From assembly GCA_963707555.1 (NCBI GenBank), contig CAVPQM010000020.1:356649-420648 (forward strand): a DNA stretch of 64,000 nucleotides, read 5' to 3'. Shown one piece after another: positions 8,181 through 18,203 of this stretch; position 1 is the first letter of the stretch; the number at the start of each line of letters is the position of its first letter. Under the pieces are notes generated by a model. It was not told where the DNA came from and made no database searches. It saw only the letters and a program-made list of their open reading frames with translations. This DNA comes from JAFAFN01 sp963707555. Its GTDB lineage: Bacteria > Actinomycetota > Acidimicrobiia > Acidimicrobiales > Microtrichaceae. A program made the position numbers and the translations under genes.

Positions 8181-9596
8181 TCATCCGAGGCGGCCGCGGA
8201 GCCGCTTCAGTTCCGAGTCCTTCGCGAGGTCACTCGGGCTTCCGTTGAAGGATCGGATGGCGTCGATCAGATCGCGGGCGACGGGTCTGGTGATCTTGGG
8301 GTCGAGAAGGTCCAGCAGTTCTGCGTACTTCCGTCGCGGGATATCCCATCGCAGCTTGCTCTGGGTCACCTCGCTGAAGAGCTCCCGCATCGCGACCTCG
8401 GCTGCTTCCGGGGTGAACCGGGAGATCATCTCTCGATAGGAGGGATCGGCGTTCCGTGCGATGCCGCTTCCATTGGTGAGGAAGACCTCGATCAGCGAGG
8501 CCACGTAGGGAGTCAGGACGGCGGGTGGCACGTGCTCGCCCGCGAGTGTGTTCAGGCGCCTCGCCGACGCCGGTTCAGTGTGGAAGTTGTTGAAGCCTCG
8601 GTGTGCCATGACGAGGTCTTCGATCGCCGCAGCGAGTTCGGCCACGCGAACGGGCTCGGGGAGGTAGGCGGATGCGCCGAGGACATCGAGGAGCTGGCGA
8701 GCGAGAGCGGCCTGAGAGTTGTCGCCGTTGGCGACGTATCGGCCGTAGCGCATCCCGAACTGCTGGCGCTGGTCCTCGCTGACCAGCGCCCACAGTTCCG
8801 GTAGCAGTAGGCGGACACCATCCCGCGCTGGTTCGGTGGATTGGTTCTCGACGTAGATCCCGAAGAGTCCGGCAGCGATGTTGTCAGCTTGAATCTGTCC
8901 GAGCCCTCGAAAGAACTCGGCAGTTGCCGCGGCCATGGTCGCGTCGATGTTTCCGTCTCGGACGTTCTGAAGTAGCCGCTTGGTCTCCGCAACCTCATTC
9001 GACTCGGGCAGCGTGATGACCTCGTGAATGCAGGTCTGGAGGAATCCGAGGAGCTGATACGCGAGGACGTCGTTCTGATTGGGGTGCGCCGCGCTGGCGT
9101 GGTTGCGCATGTACCGGATGAGGTCCAGCTGCTGGAAGCCAACGTTCGATATCAGCGCCATCTCTCGAGCGGCGCGAATGAGCTCCTGATCTTCGATCCT
9201 GGTGAGGTCGTCGTGTGTCCTCAGGTGCTTCCGTCGCTCGGGCGATGTGACGGCTACGTCATAGAAGTAGGCGAGGTCGTAGGCCGCCACGCGTCGTCGG
9301 AGCTCTGCGACCGTCTCGTCCCAGAGGTAGTTCAGGGCGGCGTCGAACAGTCCTGCACCGATGGCTGCGAGAAACTTGGACAGGTAGAGGGCTCGTCCAC
9401 GGTCGCTCACCTCGAGATTCGAGATGGCATTCTCGAAGTTGGCGAAGACCGTGCGCCGCTCGTCGACACTCACGAGGACTCCGACGGTCGGTAGGCCGAT
9501 CGAGGAGAGTTCTGCCAGCATCGCCTGCTCGAACTCGGGGAGCTGATCGCCGACGCGGACGGGGCTTGTTCCGGACGAGGGCACGAGCTCAGACAT
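8181..9596 (-). CDS. HEPN-motif protein, candidate RNase/defence cargo
   Basis: 471 residues, all soluble. Residues 164-171 read RNHASAAH within a helix (LDLIRYMRNHASAAHPNQND): the R-N-(x)-H pattern of HEPN-fold RNases, here Rx6H, with the usual following Pro/Asn. HEPN proteins include toxin and abortive-infection RNases. The rest is alpha-helical and not recognised. The gene sits alone on the minus strand between the primase and coupling-protein genes of the conjugative element, with 147 bases of its own upstream sequence. A cargo role in phage or plasmid defence is plausible but inferred from motif and location only. Confidence 0.6.
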   Translation of the reverse strand: MSELVPSSGTSPVRVGDQLPEFEQAMLAELSSIGLPTVGVLVSVDERRTVFANFENAISNLEVSDRGRALYLSKFLAAIGAGLFDAALNYLWDETVAELRRRVAAYDLAYFYDVAVTSPERRKHLRTHDDLTRIEDQELIRAAREMALISNVGFQQLDLIRYMRNHASAAHPNQNDVLAYQLLGFLQTCIHEVITLPESNEVAETKRLLQNVRDGNIDATMAAATAEFFRGLGQIQADNIAAGLFGIYVENQSTEPARDGVRLLLPELWALVSEDQRQQFGMRYGRYVANGDNSQAALARQLLDVLGASAYLPEPVRVAELAAAIEDLVMAHRGFNNFHTEPASARRLNTLAGEHVPPAVLTPYVASLIEVFLTNGSGIARNADPSYREMISRFTPEAAEVAMRELFSEVTQSKLRWDIPRRKYAELLDLLDPKITRPVARDLIDAIRSFNGSPSDLAKDSELKRLRGRLG

Positions 9597-9743
9597 GAGC
9601 CGAGAGTAGAGGGCTTCCGAAGCTCAGACTCGGGGTGTTCTCGCCGCGCTTCGGCCAAGCAGGCCGCCGAAGCGCGGTGAGGTTGATGAAACGAAGCCGG
9701 ACTGGCCCGCGAAGTCTCTGCCGCCTCAGGGGCCTACGGGGGT
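9597..9743. other. Divergent intergenic region between HEPN and coupling-protein genes
   Basis: About 147 bases separating divergent starts, so promoters for both directions should lie here. I see no clear -10/-35 boxes, operator palindromes or terminator. Confidence 0.4.
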
Positions 9744-11582
9744 ATGGAACGCGAAGGTCTGGGTGGCTTCGAGCTGCTCGTCATCGTCGTCGCCGGGGTC
9801 GGCTTGTCACTGGTCGGCGCGGTGTGGGCGGGCGCGTGGGTCGCGCTTCTCGTCTCGGGTGGCGCTCGTGGGATCCCGCTCTCTGCGGCGGCGGATGCGG
9901 CGCCGCGACTGCCGGCGCACCTGAGGGTTCCGGCCGAAGCGTGGCGCACGCCCTTCAGCGAGGTGCTGCCCGGGGCACCGCTCTACTGGTTCTGCACTGC
10001 GGTGACGGCTGCCGTGGTCGCTGCCGCGATCGCCTTGGTCGTCAGGTGGCTGACCCGGTCGAAGGTGGGGACGGCCAGGCGTCGTCCGCTCGGGGTTGAC
10101 GGTCGCAGTCGCTTCGCGAAGCGGCGCGATCTGGAGCCGCTCCTGGTGTCGGCGCCCGCCACCGGCCGGTTCGTGCTCGCTCAGTTCGGCCGACGCCTGG
10201 TCGCAACCGAGTGCCCGCCTCCCATCTCGGCCAACCCCGCCCGCCGCGCTCGCCGTCGCACCCGTCGAGGAGATCGGGGCGCCGTCGCGCTGGTTGGACC
10301 GTCGCGGTCGGGCAAGACCACCGCCGCGGTCGCCGGGATCCTCGAGTGGGAAGGGCCGGCGGTGTTGTCCTCGGTCAAAGCCGACCTCCTGGCCACGACT
10401 TGCGGGTGGCGCACGGCGCAGGGTGAGGTGCGGATCTACGACCCGACGTCCTCCACCAGTCCGAAGGGGCCGTCGGCGCTGTGGTCCCCGCTCCAGCAGG
10501 CGGGGACCGTCGTCGGCGCCCAACGCGCAGCTCGGTCCCTGTGCGATGCCGCGCCGAGGGGCGGGGTCGAGGGCGGCATGGACTTCTGGCTGGCGCAGGC
10601 CGAGATCCTGCTGTCCGGACTGCTGTTCATCGCCCACCACGCCCACCGCGACATGGATGCCGTGTGCGAGTGGGTGCTGACCCAGGACCGTCCCGGCGAA
10701 CTGGGCTCAGGCGAGGTTCGCGAGGCGCTCGATGCGTTGAGCGTGTCGAACAACGCCGTGGTCGCACGCGGTGCGGTCGAGGTGGCCAAGGCGGTGGTGT
10801 CGGTGTGGGAAATGGAGGAGCGCACCCGCTCGTCCATCTACGCCACCGCGCAAACGGTCATCTGGCCGTGGACCGACCCCGGTGTCGCTGCGTCGTCGCG
10901 CTCGGGCAAAGGCAAGGACGGTCGCCCGACCAAGTTCGTCGGCGTCGATCTCCCGTGGCTGCTGTCGGGGTCGAACACCATCTATCTGTGCTCACCGATC
11001 GAGGACCAGAAGCGTCTCGCCCCGGCGTTCGGCGGACTGCTCAACGACCTCATCAACCAGGCGTACCGCCACGTCGCGGCAACCGGTCAGCCGCTCGACC
11101 CGCCGCTCCTGGTGGTCATCGACGAGGCCGGGAACACACCGCTGCGCCAGCTGCCCGAGTACGCCTCGACGCTCGCCGGTATCGGAGTGCTGCTGGTCAC
11201 GATCTGGCAATCCCTCGCGCAGCTCGAGGTCGCCTACGGCAAGGCGGCCGACACGATCCTGACGAATCACCTGACGAAGGTGTTCTACGCCGGCCTGTCG
11301 GACCCGACCTCGATCCAATACATCGACCGCGTCCTCGGAGAGGCCGAGGTCGACACCCGATCGCACTCGGCAGCCGAGCGTCTTAACGGCGGGTCGGACC
11401 AGTTCTCGACGATCCGTGTTCCGCTCGCTCCCGCCCACGTTCTGCGCCAGATGCGCCCAGGCGACGCACTGCTCGTGCACGGCACCCTGCCACCGGCCCA
11501 CGTTCGAACTCGACCCTTCTATCGAAGCCCGCACCTGTCGCAGCGGTCAGCGATCAGCGTTGGTGAACGGAGCGCGGCGTGA
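9744..11582 (+). CDS. VirD4/TraG-type conjugative coupling protein
   Basis: 612 residues. Two transmembrane helices occur at about 7-36 and 78-99. Walker A is VALVGPSRSGKTT (about 178-190); Walker B is LLVVIDEAGNTPL (about 452-464). Other family hallmarks are the WSPL motif after the first strand, and the SNTIYLCSP and LLVTIWQSLAQL segments. Coupling proteins are hexameric motors that bring the relaxosome to the type IV channel. The length is normal for TraG/VirD4 of Gram-positive elements. The stop overlaps the next start (GTGA). Confidence 0.9.
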   Translation: MEREGLGGFELLVIVVAGVGLSLVGAVWAGAWVALLVSGGARGIPLSAAADAAPRLPAHLRVPAEAWRTPFSEVLPGAPLYWFCTAVTAAVVAAAIALVVRWLTRSKVGTARRRPLGVDGRSRFAKRRDLEPLLVSAPATGRFVLAQFGRRLVATECPPPISANPARRARRRTRRGDRGAVALVGPSRSGKTTAAVAGILEWEGPAVLSSVKADLLATTCGWRTAQGEVRIYDPTSSTSPKGPSALWSPLQQAGTVVGAQRAARSLCDAAPRGGVEGGMDFWLAQAEILLSGLLFIAHHAHRDMDAVCEWVLTQDRPGELGSGEVREALDALSVSNNAVVARGAVEVAKAVVSVWEMEERTRSSIYATAQTVIWPWTDPGVAASSRSGKGKDGRPTKFVGVDLPWLLSGSNTIYLCSPIEDQKRLAPAFGGLLNDLINQAYRHVAATGQPLDPPLLVVIDEAGNTPLRQLPEYASTLAGIGVLLVTIWQSLAQLEVAYGKAADTILTNHLTKVFYAGLSDPTSIQYIDRVLGEAEVDTRSHSAAERLNGGSDQFSTIRVPLAPAHVLRQMRPGDALLVHGTLPPAHVRTRPFYRSPHLSQRSAISVGERSAA

Positions 11583-11899
11583 GGCCGTTCCTCCGTGCGA
11601 CCGACCGGGCCCGGCTCGCTCCGGCCGGGTGGGTGTCGGAGCCCGCGGGTGTCTGGGCCGGTCGCCAGGTCGAGGTGGTGTTCGACCCGCGCCAACACCA
11701 GCTCCTGATGGTCCACAACGAGCCGGGCGACACGACCCGAGCGGCACTGGCGGGCGAAGGTTTCCGTCGTCTGGCCGTCGACGGCCCACAGGAGATGTGG
11801 CTGCGCGATCGAGCGAGCGCCGCGGAGCAACCCCCCGGCAAGGTCACCGCGATTCACACGATGCCCAAGGTCGCCTCGCACGGAGGGCAGGGGCTGTGA
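11579..11899 (+). CDS. Small conserved-looking protein coupled to the coupling-protein gene
   Basis: 106 residues from GTG 11579, overlapping the preceding stop by 4 bases. The protein has a strand-rich centre (VEVVFDPRQHQLLMVHNE) and no transmembrane segment or cysteine motif. Codon use and overlap indicate a genuine gene. The product is not recognised; a role with the coupling protein is suggested only by the translational coupling. Confidence 0.5.
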   Translation: MRPFLRATDRARLAPAGWVSEPAGVWAGRQVEVVFDPRQHQLLMVHNEPGDTTRAALAGEGFRRLAVDGPQEMWLRDRASAAEQPPGKVTAIHTMPKVASHGGQGL

Positions 11900-11945
11900 T
11901 GCGCCGTGTCGGTGTGCCCGGAAGGCGGGCGACAGCGGGGGTACC

Positions 11946-13895
11946 GTGATGGCACGCGATCGGAGCGCTCGCGGTGAACCCTCTGGGCAGCTGTCGTTGT
12001 TCGATGTAGCGCTCCCTCCCGACGATGCCAACGCATCGGCACAGGAGGCGACTCATGAATCGCTACGGGCAGATGGCCCTGGACCACAACCGGCAGCACC
12101 AGCCGGACGCCTATTCGCAGATCCCCGACCCCGACGTGTTCTTCGACGAGGCAGGCGAGGCGATCGCAGCGGGGGTGACCCGGCTGCGCGATCAGATCCT
12201 CGGTCCGCCCCATCACGGCGAGGACCCGGAGGCCTACCGGATCCGGAGCTACCAGGCCTTGGCGACAGCCGAGGAACTGGTCCTGGCGGATCACCACCTC
12301 TTCCAGGCGGTCCCGACGCCAGCAACGGACGAGGACTGGAGCGACGATCCGGACCTGGACCGCCGCTACCGGACACTCGCCGAGATCAACCAGGCGATCA
12401 ACGCGCCGCTGTAGACGAGTCAGAGGAGCCGGCGCGGCCTGCGCCGTTTCGCCCGTCCGGACAGGAGGCACTTGCCCCTCCGGGCACCGCCGCCAAGCTG
12501 CGCGCGAACCTCACCGCGCTCGCGGTCCTGGACCGCTGCCGCGACGAGGGCGACCGGTGGGCCGACGCTGACGAGCAGTCGGCTCTGGCGCGCTGGTCCG
12601 GATGGGGCGCGATCCCGCAGGTCTTTGACGACGCCGACGACCGGTACGCCGACGACCGGGCCGAACTGCGCCGGCTCCTGCGAACCGAGGACGGTTGGGC
12701 CCAGGCGCGGCGCACGACGCTGAACGCGCACTACACGTCGGCCCCGGTGGTCGCGTCGATGTGGCGGGCCACCGAAGGGCTCGGTGTTGGCGGCGACGTG
12801 CGCGTGCTCGAGCCGGGCTGCGGGTCCGGCAACTTCATTGGCCTTGCTCCACCTGGAGCGCGGCTGACCGGCGTCGAACTCGACCGGAGCACCGCCGAGA
12901 TCGCCAAGCACCTCTACGGCGCTCGCGCCACCATCCACGCGACTGCTTTCGAGGAGCTGCGAGTCGAGGACGGCGCGTTCGACGTGGTGATCGGCAACGT
13001 CCCGTTCGCCAAGGTCACCCCGCACGACCCTCGCCACAACCGCGGCCGCCACGCACTGCACAACTACTTCCTCATCAAGTCGCTGCACCTGACTCGTCCA
13101 GGTGGGCTCGTCGTCGCGCTCACTTCCCGCTACACCCTCGATGCCCGCAACCCGGCGGCCCGCCGCGAGATCGCCGCACTTGCCGATCTCGTGGGCGCGG
13201 TCCGCCTCCCCGAACGTGCCTTCGCTCGATCGTCGGGTACCGACGTCGTGGTCGACATGGTGCTCCTGCGCCGTCGCCCACCCGGCGCCGAACCCACTGG
13301 GCCGGCGTGGGAACGCGTCGGAGCAGCACCCATCCCGACGCCTGACGGCGCCGAGCCGCTGGAGGTCAACGAGTACTACCTCGCCCACTCTGATCGGGTT
13401 CTCGGCGAACTGACCGCGGCCCGCGGCATGTACCGCGACCACGAGCTGACCGTCGCCGCCAACGGCGACCTCGACGAGCAGCTCCCGACGGCGCTCGACG
13501 CTCTCGTCGCCGAGGCCCAGCGAGCGCGGCCTCGCCTACGTACCCGCGGCTCGCAGCGAACAGGCACGGCCGGAACCATGCCCCGCTCGAGGCGACTTCG
13601 ACCTTACCCACGCCCAGGACGGCAGCTTCGTCGTCAACCAGCGCGGCGAAGTCGCTCAACTTCGGGGCGGTACCCCGGTCGCGTACCAGCCGCGCGTCGC
13701 CAAGGACCGCAGCGAACTCGCTCGACTCGTCGGCCTGCGCGACGCCGCCCGCAACGTGCTCGCCGTTCAGGTCGACGGCGGCAACGACGACCAACTCGGC
13801 GCAGCGCAAGCCACCCTCGCCGAGCGTTACCGCAGTTACGTCCGCATCAACGGTCCGATCAACCGATCGAGTCAGGCCCGCACTGGGCGCCGTAA
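11946..13895 (+). pseudogene. N-terminal (methyltransferase) half of a frameshifted methyltransferase-helicase
   Basis: The reading frame is open from GTG 11946/ATG 11949 to 13895, but protein-like sequence in this frame ends near 13523. The N-terminus (GQLSLFDVALP) resembles the 'QLxLF' starts of such proteins. Recognisable homology begins near 12411 (AAKLRANLTAL, then ALARWSGWGAIPQVFD), followed by a class I methyltransferase: AdoMet motif I VLEPGCGSGNF and motif IV VIGNVPF, an NPPF-type N6-adenine site. A single extra base near 13521-13526 (CAGCGAGCGCGG) shifts the frame; the other frame continues ERGLAYVPA and the helicase half. Where translation starts is unclear because another gene (12055-12414) lies inside the first part in another frame. 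Large fusions of this kind include the DarB-like antirestriction proteins. Confidence 0.7.
12055..12414 (+). CDS. Small conserved protein of conjugative elements (unknown function)
   Basis: 119 residues from ATG 12055, preceded by a good ribosome binding site (CAGGAGG). The start NRYGQMALDHNRQHQPDAYSQ and the following 'IPDPxxFF..AGE.I' pattern are familiar from small proteins found beside methyltransferase-helicase genes on actinobacterial plasmids and ICEs. It is acidic and helical, without cysteines or membrane segments. It lies within the open frame of the neighbouring methyltransferase gene but in a different frame; this one has the better start site and protein-like composition. Function unknown. 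Confidence 0.65.
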   Translation: MNRYGQMALDHNRQHQPDAYSQIPDPDVFFDEAGEAIAAGVTRLRDQILGPPHHGEDPEAYRIRSYQALATAEELVLADHHLFQAVPTPATDEDWSDDPDLDRRYRTLAEINQAINAPL

Positions 13896-16800
13896 CGCCG
13901 AGACCGGCGAGGAGATCATGCGCCGCGTACGGCCCCGCATGGGTGGCTTCCGCGACGACCCCGACTGGCCCCTCGTCGCTGCGCTCGAGGTGTTCGACGA
14001 CGAGACCCAGGAGGCCCGCCCGGCAGCGATCTTCTACGACCGTGTCATCGACCCGCCCCACGAACGCCACGGCGTCGACACCCCCGACGAAGCAGTGGCC
14101 GTCTGCCTCGACGAGACAGGTACCGTCACACTCGACCGGGCCGCCGAGCTGCTCGGCACCGATGCCACCTCCGCACGCCGACAACTTGGCGAGCTGGTGT
14201 ACGACGAACCCGACACCGGTCGCATCGTGCCCGCCAGCGAGTACCTGTCCGGCAACGTGCGGACCAAGCTCGATGCCTGCCACGCAGACGACGATCCCGA
14301 CGGCCGCGTCCGGTCCAACATCGCCGCTCTAGAGCGAGTCCTGCCCCGTCAGCTCGAGCCGACGGAGATCACCGCCCGCCTCGGCGCTCCCTGGATCCCG
14401 AGCCGAGACGTCGAGCACTTCTGTCGGGAGGTGCTCGACGCCACCGTCGACGTCGAGCACCTCCCACAGCTCGGCCACTGGTCCACTGGCCTGCGCGACG
14501 GCGGCCGTCGCAGCGTCGCCCTCACCTCGGAGTGGGGCACCTCCCGCGCCGACGCGATCACCCTGCTCGACGCGGCGCTGAACCAGCGCCTCCACACCGT
14601 CACTGACGCCACCGATGACGGCCGTCGAGTTCGCAACGATGCCGAGACCCTGGCCGCCCGCGACAAACAGGAGGCGCTCACAGCGCGCTTCTCGACCTGG
14701 GTCTGGGAGGACCCCGGGCGCGCCGAGCGGCTGGCCGGTCGCTACAACGAGCTGTTCTCCTCGACCGTCCTGCCCACCCACGACGGCAGCCACCTCACAC
14801 TCCCCGGCCTCGCCGGCACGTTCACCCCGCGGGCCCACCAGCGCGACGCGGTCGCCCGCATCCTCACCGACGGTCGCTGCCTGCTCGCCCACGCCGTCGG
14901 CGCAGGCAAGACCGCCACCATGGTCATGGCCGCCATGGAGCTACGCCGACTCGGATCGACGTCGAAGCCTGCGGTGGTGGTGCCCAACCACATGCTCGAG
15001 CAGTTCTCCCGCGAGTGGCTCCAGCTGTACCCGACGGCCCGGATTCTGGTCGCGGACCGGGAGCGGCTCTCCAAGGATCGGCGCAAGGAGTTCGTCGCCC
15101 GGGCGGCCACCGGCGACTGGGACGGCATCGTCTTCACCCAATCCGGCTTCGCCCGACTGCCCCTCGGCCGTGACCTGATGACCTCGTACCTGGGCGAGGA
15201 GATCGAGACGGCGCGCTCAGCGCTCGCCGGCTCCAAGGACGGCAAGGGCCTGTCGGTCAAGAAGCTCGAGCGACGCATCGCCCAGATGGAGGAGACCTAC
15301 AAGCGGCTCCTGGCCGAGCACACCAAGGACGACGGCGTCCGCTTCGAGGAGACCGGCATCGACTACCTGTTCGTCGACGAAGCTCACGCCTACAAGAACC
15401 GCCGCGTCGACAGCTCGATCGACGGCCTCGCTACCACCGGGTCGCAGCGGGCGCAGGACCTCGACTCCAAGCTCTGGGCGCTGCGCCGGATGCACGGACT
15501 GCGCGTCGTCACCTTCGCCACAGCGACACCGGTGGCGAACTCGATGGCCGAGCTGTGGGTGATGCAGAGCTACCTGCACCCCGACCTGCTCGCCAGCGTC
15601 GACCTCCGAGCATTCGACGCCTGGGCGGCGAACTTCGGGCGCACCCACACCGCGCTCGAACTCGCACCCGACGGGGCCTCGTACCGGATGCAGACCCGCT
15701 TCGCCCGGTTCCAGAACGTTCCCGAGCTCCTCACCCTCTACCGACAGGTCGCGGACGTCCGCACCAATGACGACCTCGACCTTCCCGTCCCGACGCTCGC
15801 GGGAGGTCAGGCAGAGACAGTCGTCGTCGAGCCCGACGCGGCGCTGGTCGACTACGTCGCGGACCTTGCGTCGCGAGCCGAACGCGTCCGCAACCGCTCC
15901 GTCGCACCGAGCGAGGACAACATGTTGAAGATCACCGGCGATGGCCGGCGCGCCGCGCTCGACCTCCGCCTCGTCGGCGAAGATCCTCCGGGCGATGGAG
16001 GGAAACTCACCGTCGCCGCGCAGCGGATCGCCGCAGTGCATCACGCCAGCCGAGACCTTCGTTACACCGACGAGCACGGTCAGCTCACTTTGCGGCCGGG
16101 TGCACTTCAGCTCGTGTTCTGCGATGTGTCGACCCCGGCCGCTGCCGGGTGGAACGCCTACGACGAACTGCGCGACCTCCTGGTCCGTCGCGGCATCGAC
16201 GCCAGGTCGATCCGCTACATGCAAGACGCCAAGACCGACGTGGCGAAGGCCAAGCTCTTCGCCGCGTGCCGAGACGGCACCGTGTCCGTGCTGGTTGGTT
16301 CCACCGAAACGATGGGCGTCGGCACCAACGTCCAGACCCGCGCCGTCGCCATGCACCACCTCGACGCACCGTGGCGCCCGGCGGACATCGAGCAGCGCGA
16401 CGGGCGCATCCTTCGTCAGGGCAACCAGAACCCCGAGGTCCGGGTGTTGCGCTACGTCACCGAAGGCAGCTTCGACACCTACATGTGGCAGACCCTCGAA
16501 CGGAAGGCAGTGTTCATCGCCCAGGTGACCCGGGGCGACCTTCCCGATCGCGACGTCGACGACATCGGTGACCAGGCGCTGTCGTTTGCCGAGGTGAAAG
16601 CGCTCGCCACCGGTGACCCTCTCGTGCTCGAGAAGGCTGCGGTCGACGCAGATGTGGCCCGTCTCGCCCGACTCGAACGGGCTCACCATGATGACCAACA
16701 CCGTCTCCGCCGAACCCTCGACGCAGCAACGCATCGAGCGGACAACGCGGAGCACCGAGCCGTCGACCTCGAAGCCGTACTCGATCGACTGGTCGACACA

Positions 16801-17463
16801 CGGGGCGACCGGTTCGCCATGACCATCGACGGCAGCTCGCACACCAAGCGCGTCGATGCCGGCGACCACCTCCAACGCCTCCTTCAGCATCGACTCGACC
16901 AGACGCCACCCGAGACCAGCGGACCCACCATCCAGGTCGGCACGCTCGGCGGGCTCGCGGTTCGCGCCCAAGCGACCACCACCATCGAGGACGAGGTCCG
17001 CGTCACCGTTCCCGACGCCCACGTCGAGATCCGGTTCCTTGCCAACGACCTCCGGCGTAGTGACCCCTCCAACCTCATCACCCGACTGGAACGCCACCTC
17101 CATCGGCTGCCCGCCACGATCGTCGACCTCAAGCAGGAAGCCGCGACAGCGCGTGCGGAGGCCGATCGAGCCGAGGCCCGCGTCGGCGCGCCGTGGGACC
17201 GAACCGACGAACTCACTGGTCTGCGCCGACGACAGCACGAGATCGACGAGCAACTCGCGGCCACGACCGAGCCTCCGCCCGAACCGCAAGTCGCTGTACC
17301 GGCGGCTGGCGCGACGCCGAGCTCTCGATCCTCGTCGGTGACTTCGCCGCTCGCTCCTCCGGGCCGTTCGGCAGCGGGTCTCGCAGCGGCCGAGCGGATG
17401 ACCGGTCGCCTTGATGCCATTCAGCATCGGTCGAGCATCGACCCGCCGGGAGTCGGCCTGTGA
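13527..17463 (+). CDS. C-terminal (SNF2/DEAH helicase) half of the methyltransferase-helicase
   Basis: About 1,310 residues in the frame following the break near 13523; the first in-frame candidate start is GTG 13756. Helicase motifs appear in order: HAVGAGKTATMVMAA (motif I), DYLFVDEAHAYKN (II), FATATPVANSMAELW (III), then GVGTNVQTRAVAMHHLD (V) and QRDGRILRQGNQNP (VI). A coiled C-terminal region follows from about 16650. SNF2-like methyltransferase-helicases protect incoming DNA or modify it during transfer (phage P1 DarB is the best-known relative). Joined with the upstream half the protein would be about 1,700 residues. As written, the two halves cannot be made as one chain. Confidence 0.82.
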
Positions 17464-17649
17464 CTGCACCCCGAGGTATTTCGGAGAGCCGAACGTACCC
17501 TGTTGGTATGGCGAAGACGGTCGGTTCGAGCTCTTGGCGTGGCATCGGTGGAACGGATGCACGCGGCTCGGTGCAACTGGTCGACGGCGGGACACAGCGC
17601 GGGGCAGCCCATCGTCGGAGAACAGGTTCCGATCCCACAGGGGTGTCCG

Positions 17650-18156
17650 ATGTCGGCGGAGACCAGCGGTAACGGGGCTCACCCATCCGAGAACGAGCCG
17701 CAACCCGCAGAGGGCTTGCGGCTCAGAGCGCTGCCCGCTGCGTCGGAGCCCGCCTTCCCGCTCGAGCACGACTACTTCGAGATCGTCTACACACCTCTGA
17801 TCGGACCGACCGCGGTGCTTCTCGCTCGAGCGATGGCACGACACCTCGACGCCGCTGGCGGGCCGACGACCGTGTGCCCGATCGAACTGGCGCTGGAGGT
17901 CGGCATCCGAGCGAGCAGCACCGACCCGCTCGGCAAGAAGTCACATCTCGTCCACGCCATTGATCGCCTCGCCCACGACCACATCGTCGCCCGCCTCGGA
18001 GACCGAGTCCTCGGCGTGCGCCTGGCGATCCCCCTTCTGAGCCAGCGGGCAGTCGACAAGCTGCCGGTCGCCGCCCGTGAAGTCCATGTCCAGTTGCTGG
18101 CAGCGATCGACCACGACGCTCCTCGTCCGACTTCAACGTCGGACCGCGAGGTGTAG
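17650..18156 (+). CDS. Winged-helix-like small protein, putative DNA-binding
   Basis: 168 residues from ATG 17650. Residues about 40-140 show a helix-turn-helix-like order: a helix (PTAVLLARAMARHL), a second (PIELALEVGI), a candidate recognition helix (KKSHLVHAIDRLAHDHIV) and a strand pair (RLGDRVLGVRLAIPLL) that could be the wing. Proteins like this accompany replication/transfer genes in actinobacterial elements. No closer family is recognised. The 180-base gap after the helicase stop contains no other gene. DNA binding is an inference from the predicted fold. Confidence 0.55.
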   Translation: MSAETSGNGAHPSENEPQPAEGLRLRALPAASEPAFPLEHDYFEIVYTPLIGPTAVLLARAMARHLDAAGGPTTVCPIELALEVGIRASSTDPLGKKSHLVHAIDRLAHDHIVARLGDRVLGVRLAIPLLSQRAVDKLPVAAREVHVQLLAAIDHDAPRPTSTSDREV

Positions 18157-18203
18157 CTCGTCCAGGTGATGGTCCCCGCGCTCCCGGGGTCGGTACACCG
18201 CAG

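Noticed and set aside
8181..9596. CRISPR-associated Csm6/Csx1-type effector
   Set aside because: Has an RNx(5)H-like motif but no CARF-like N-terminal domain and no cas genes nearby.
15217..17844. 875-residue minus-strand frame
   Set aside because: Antisense of the helicase gene; the plus strand has ordered helicase motifs.
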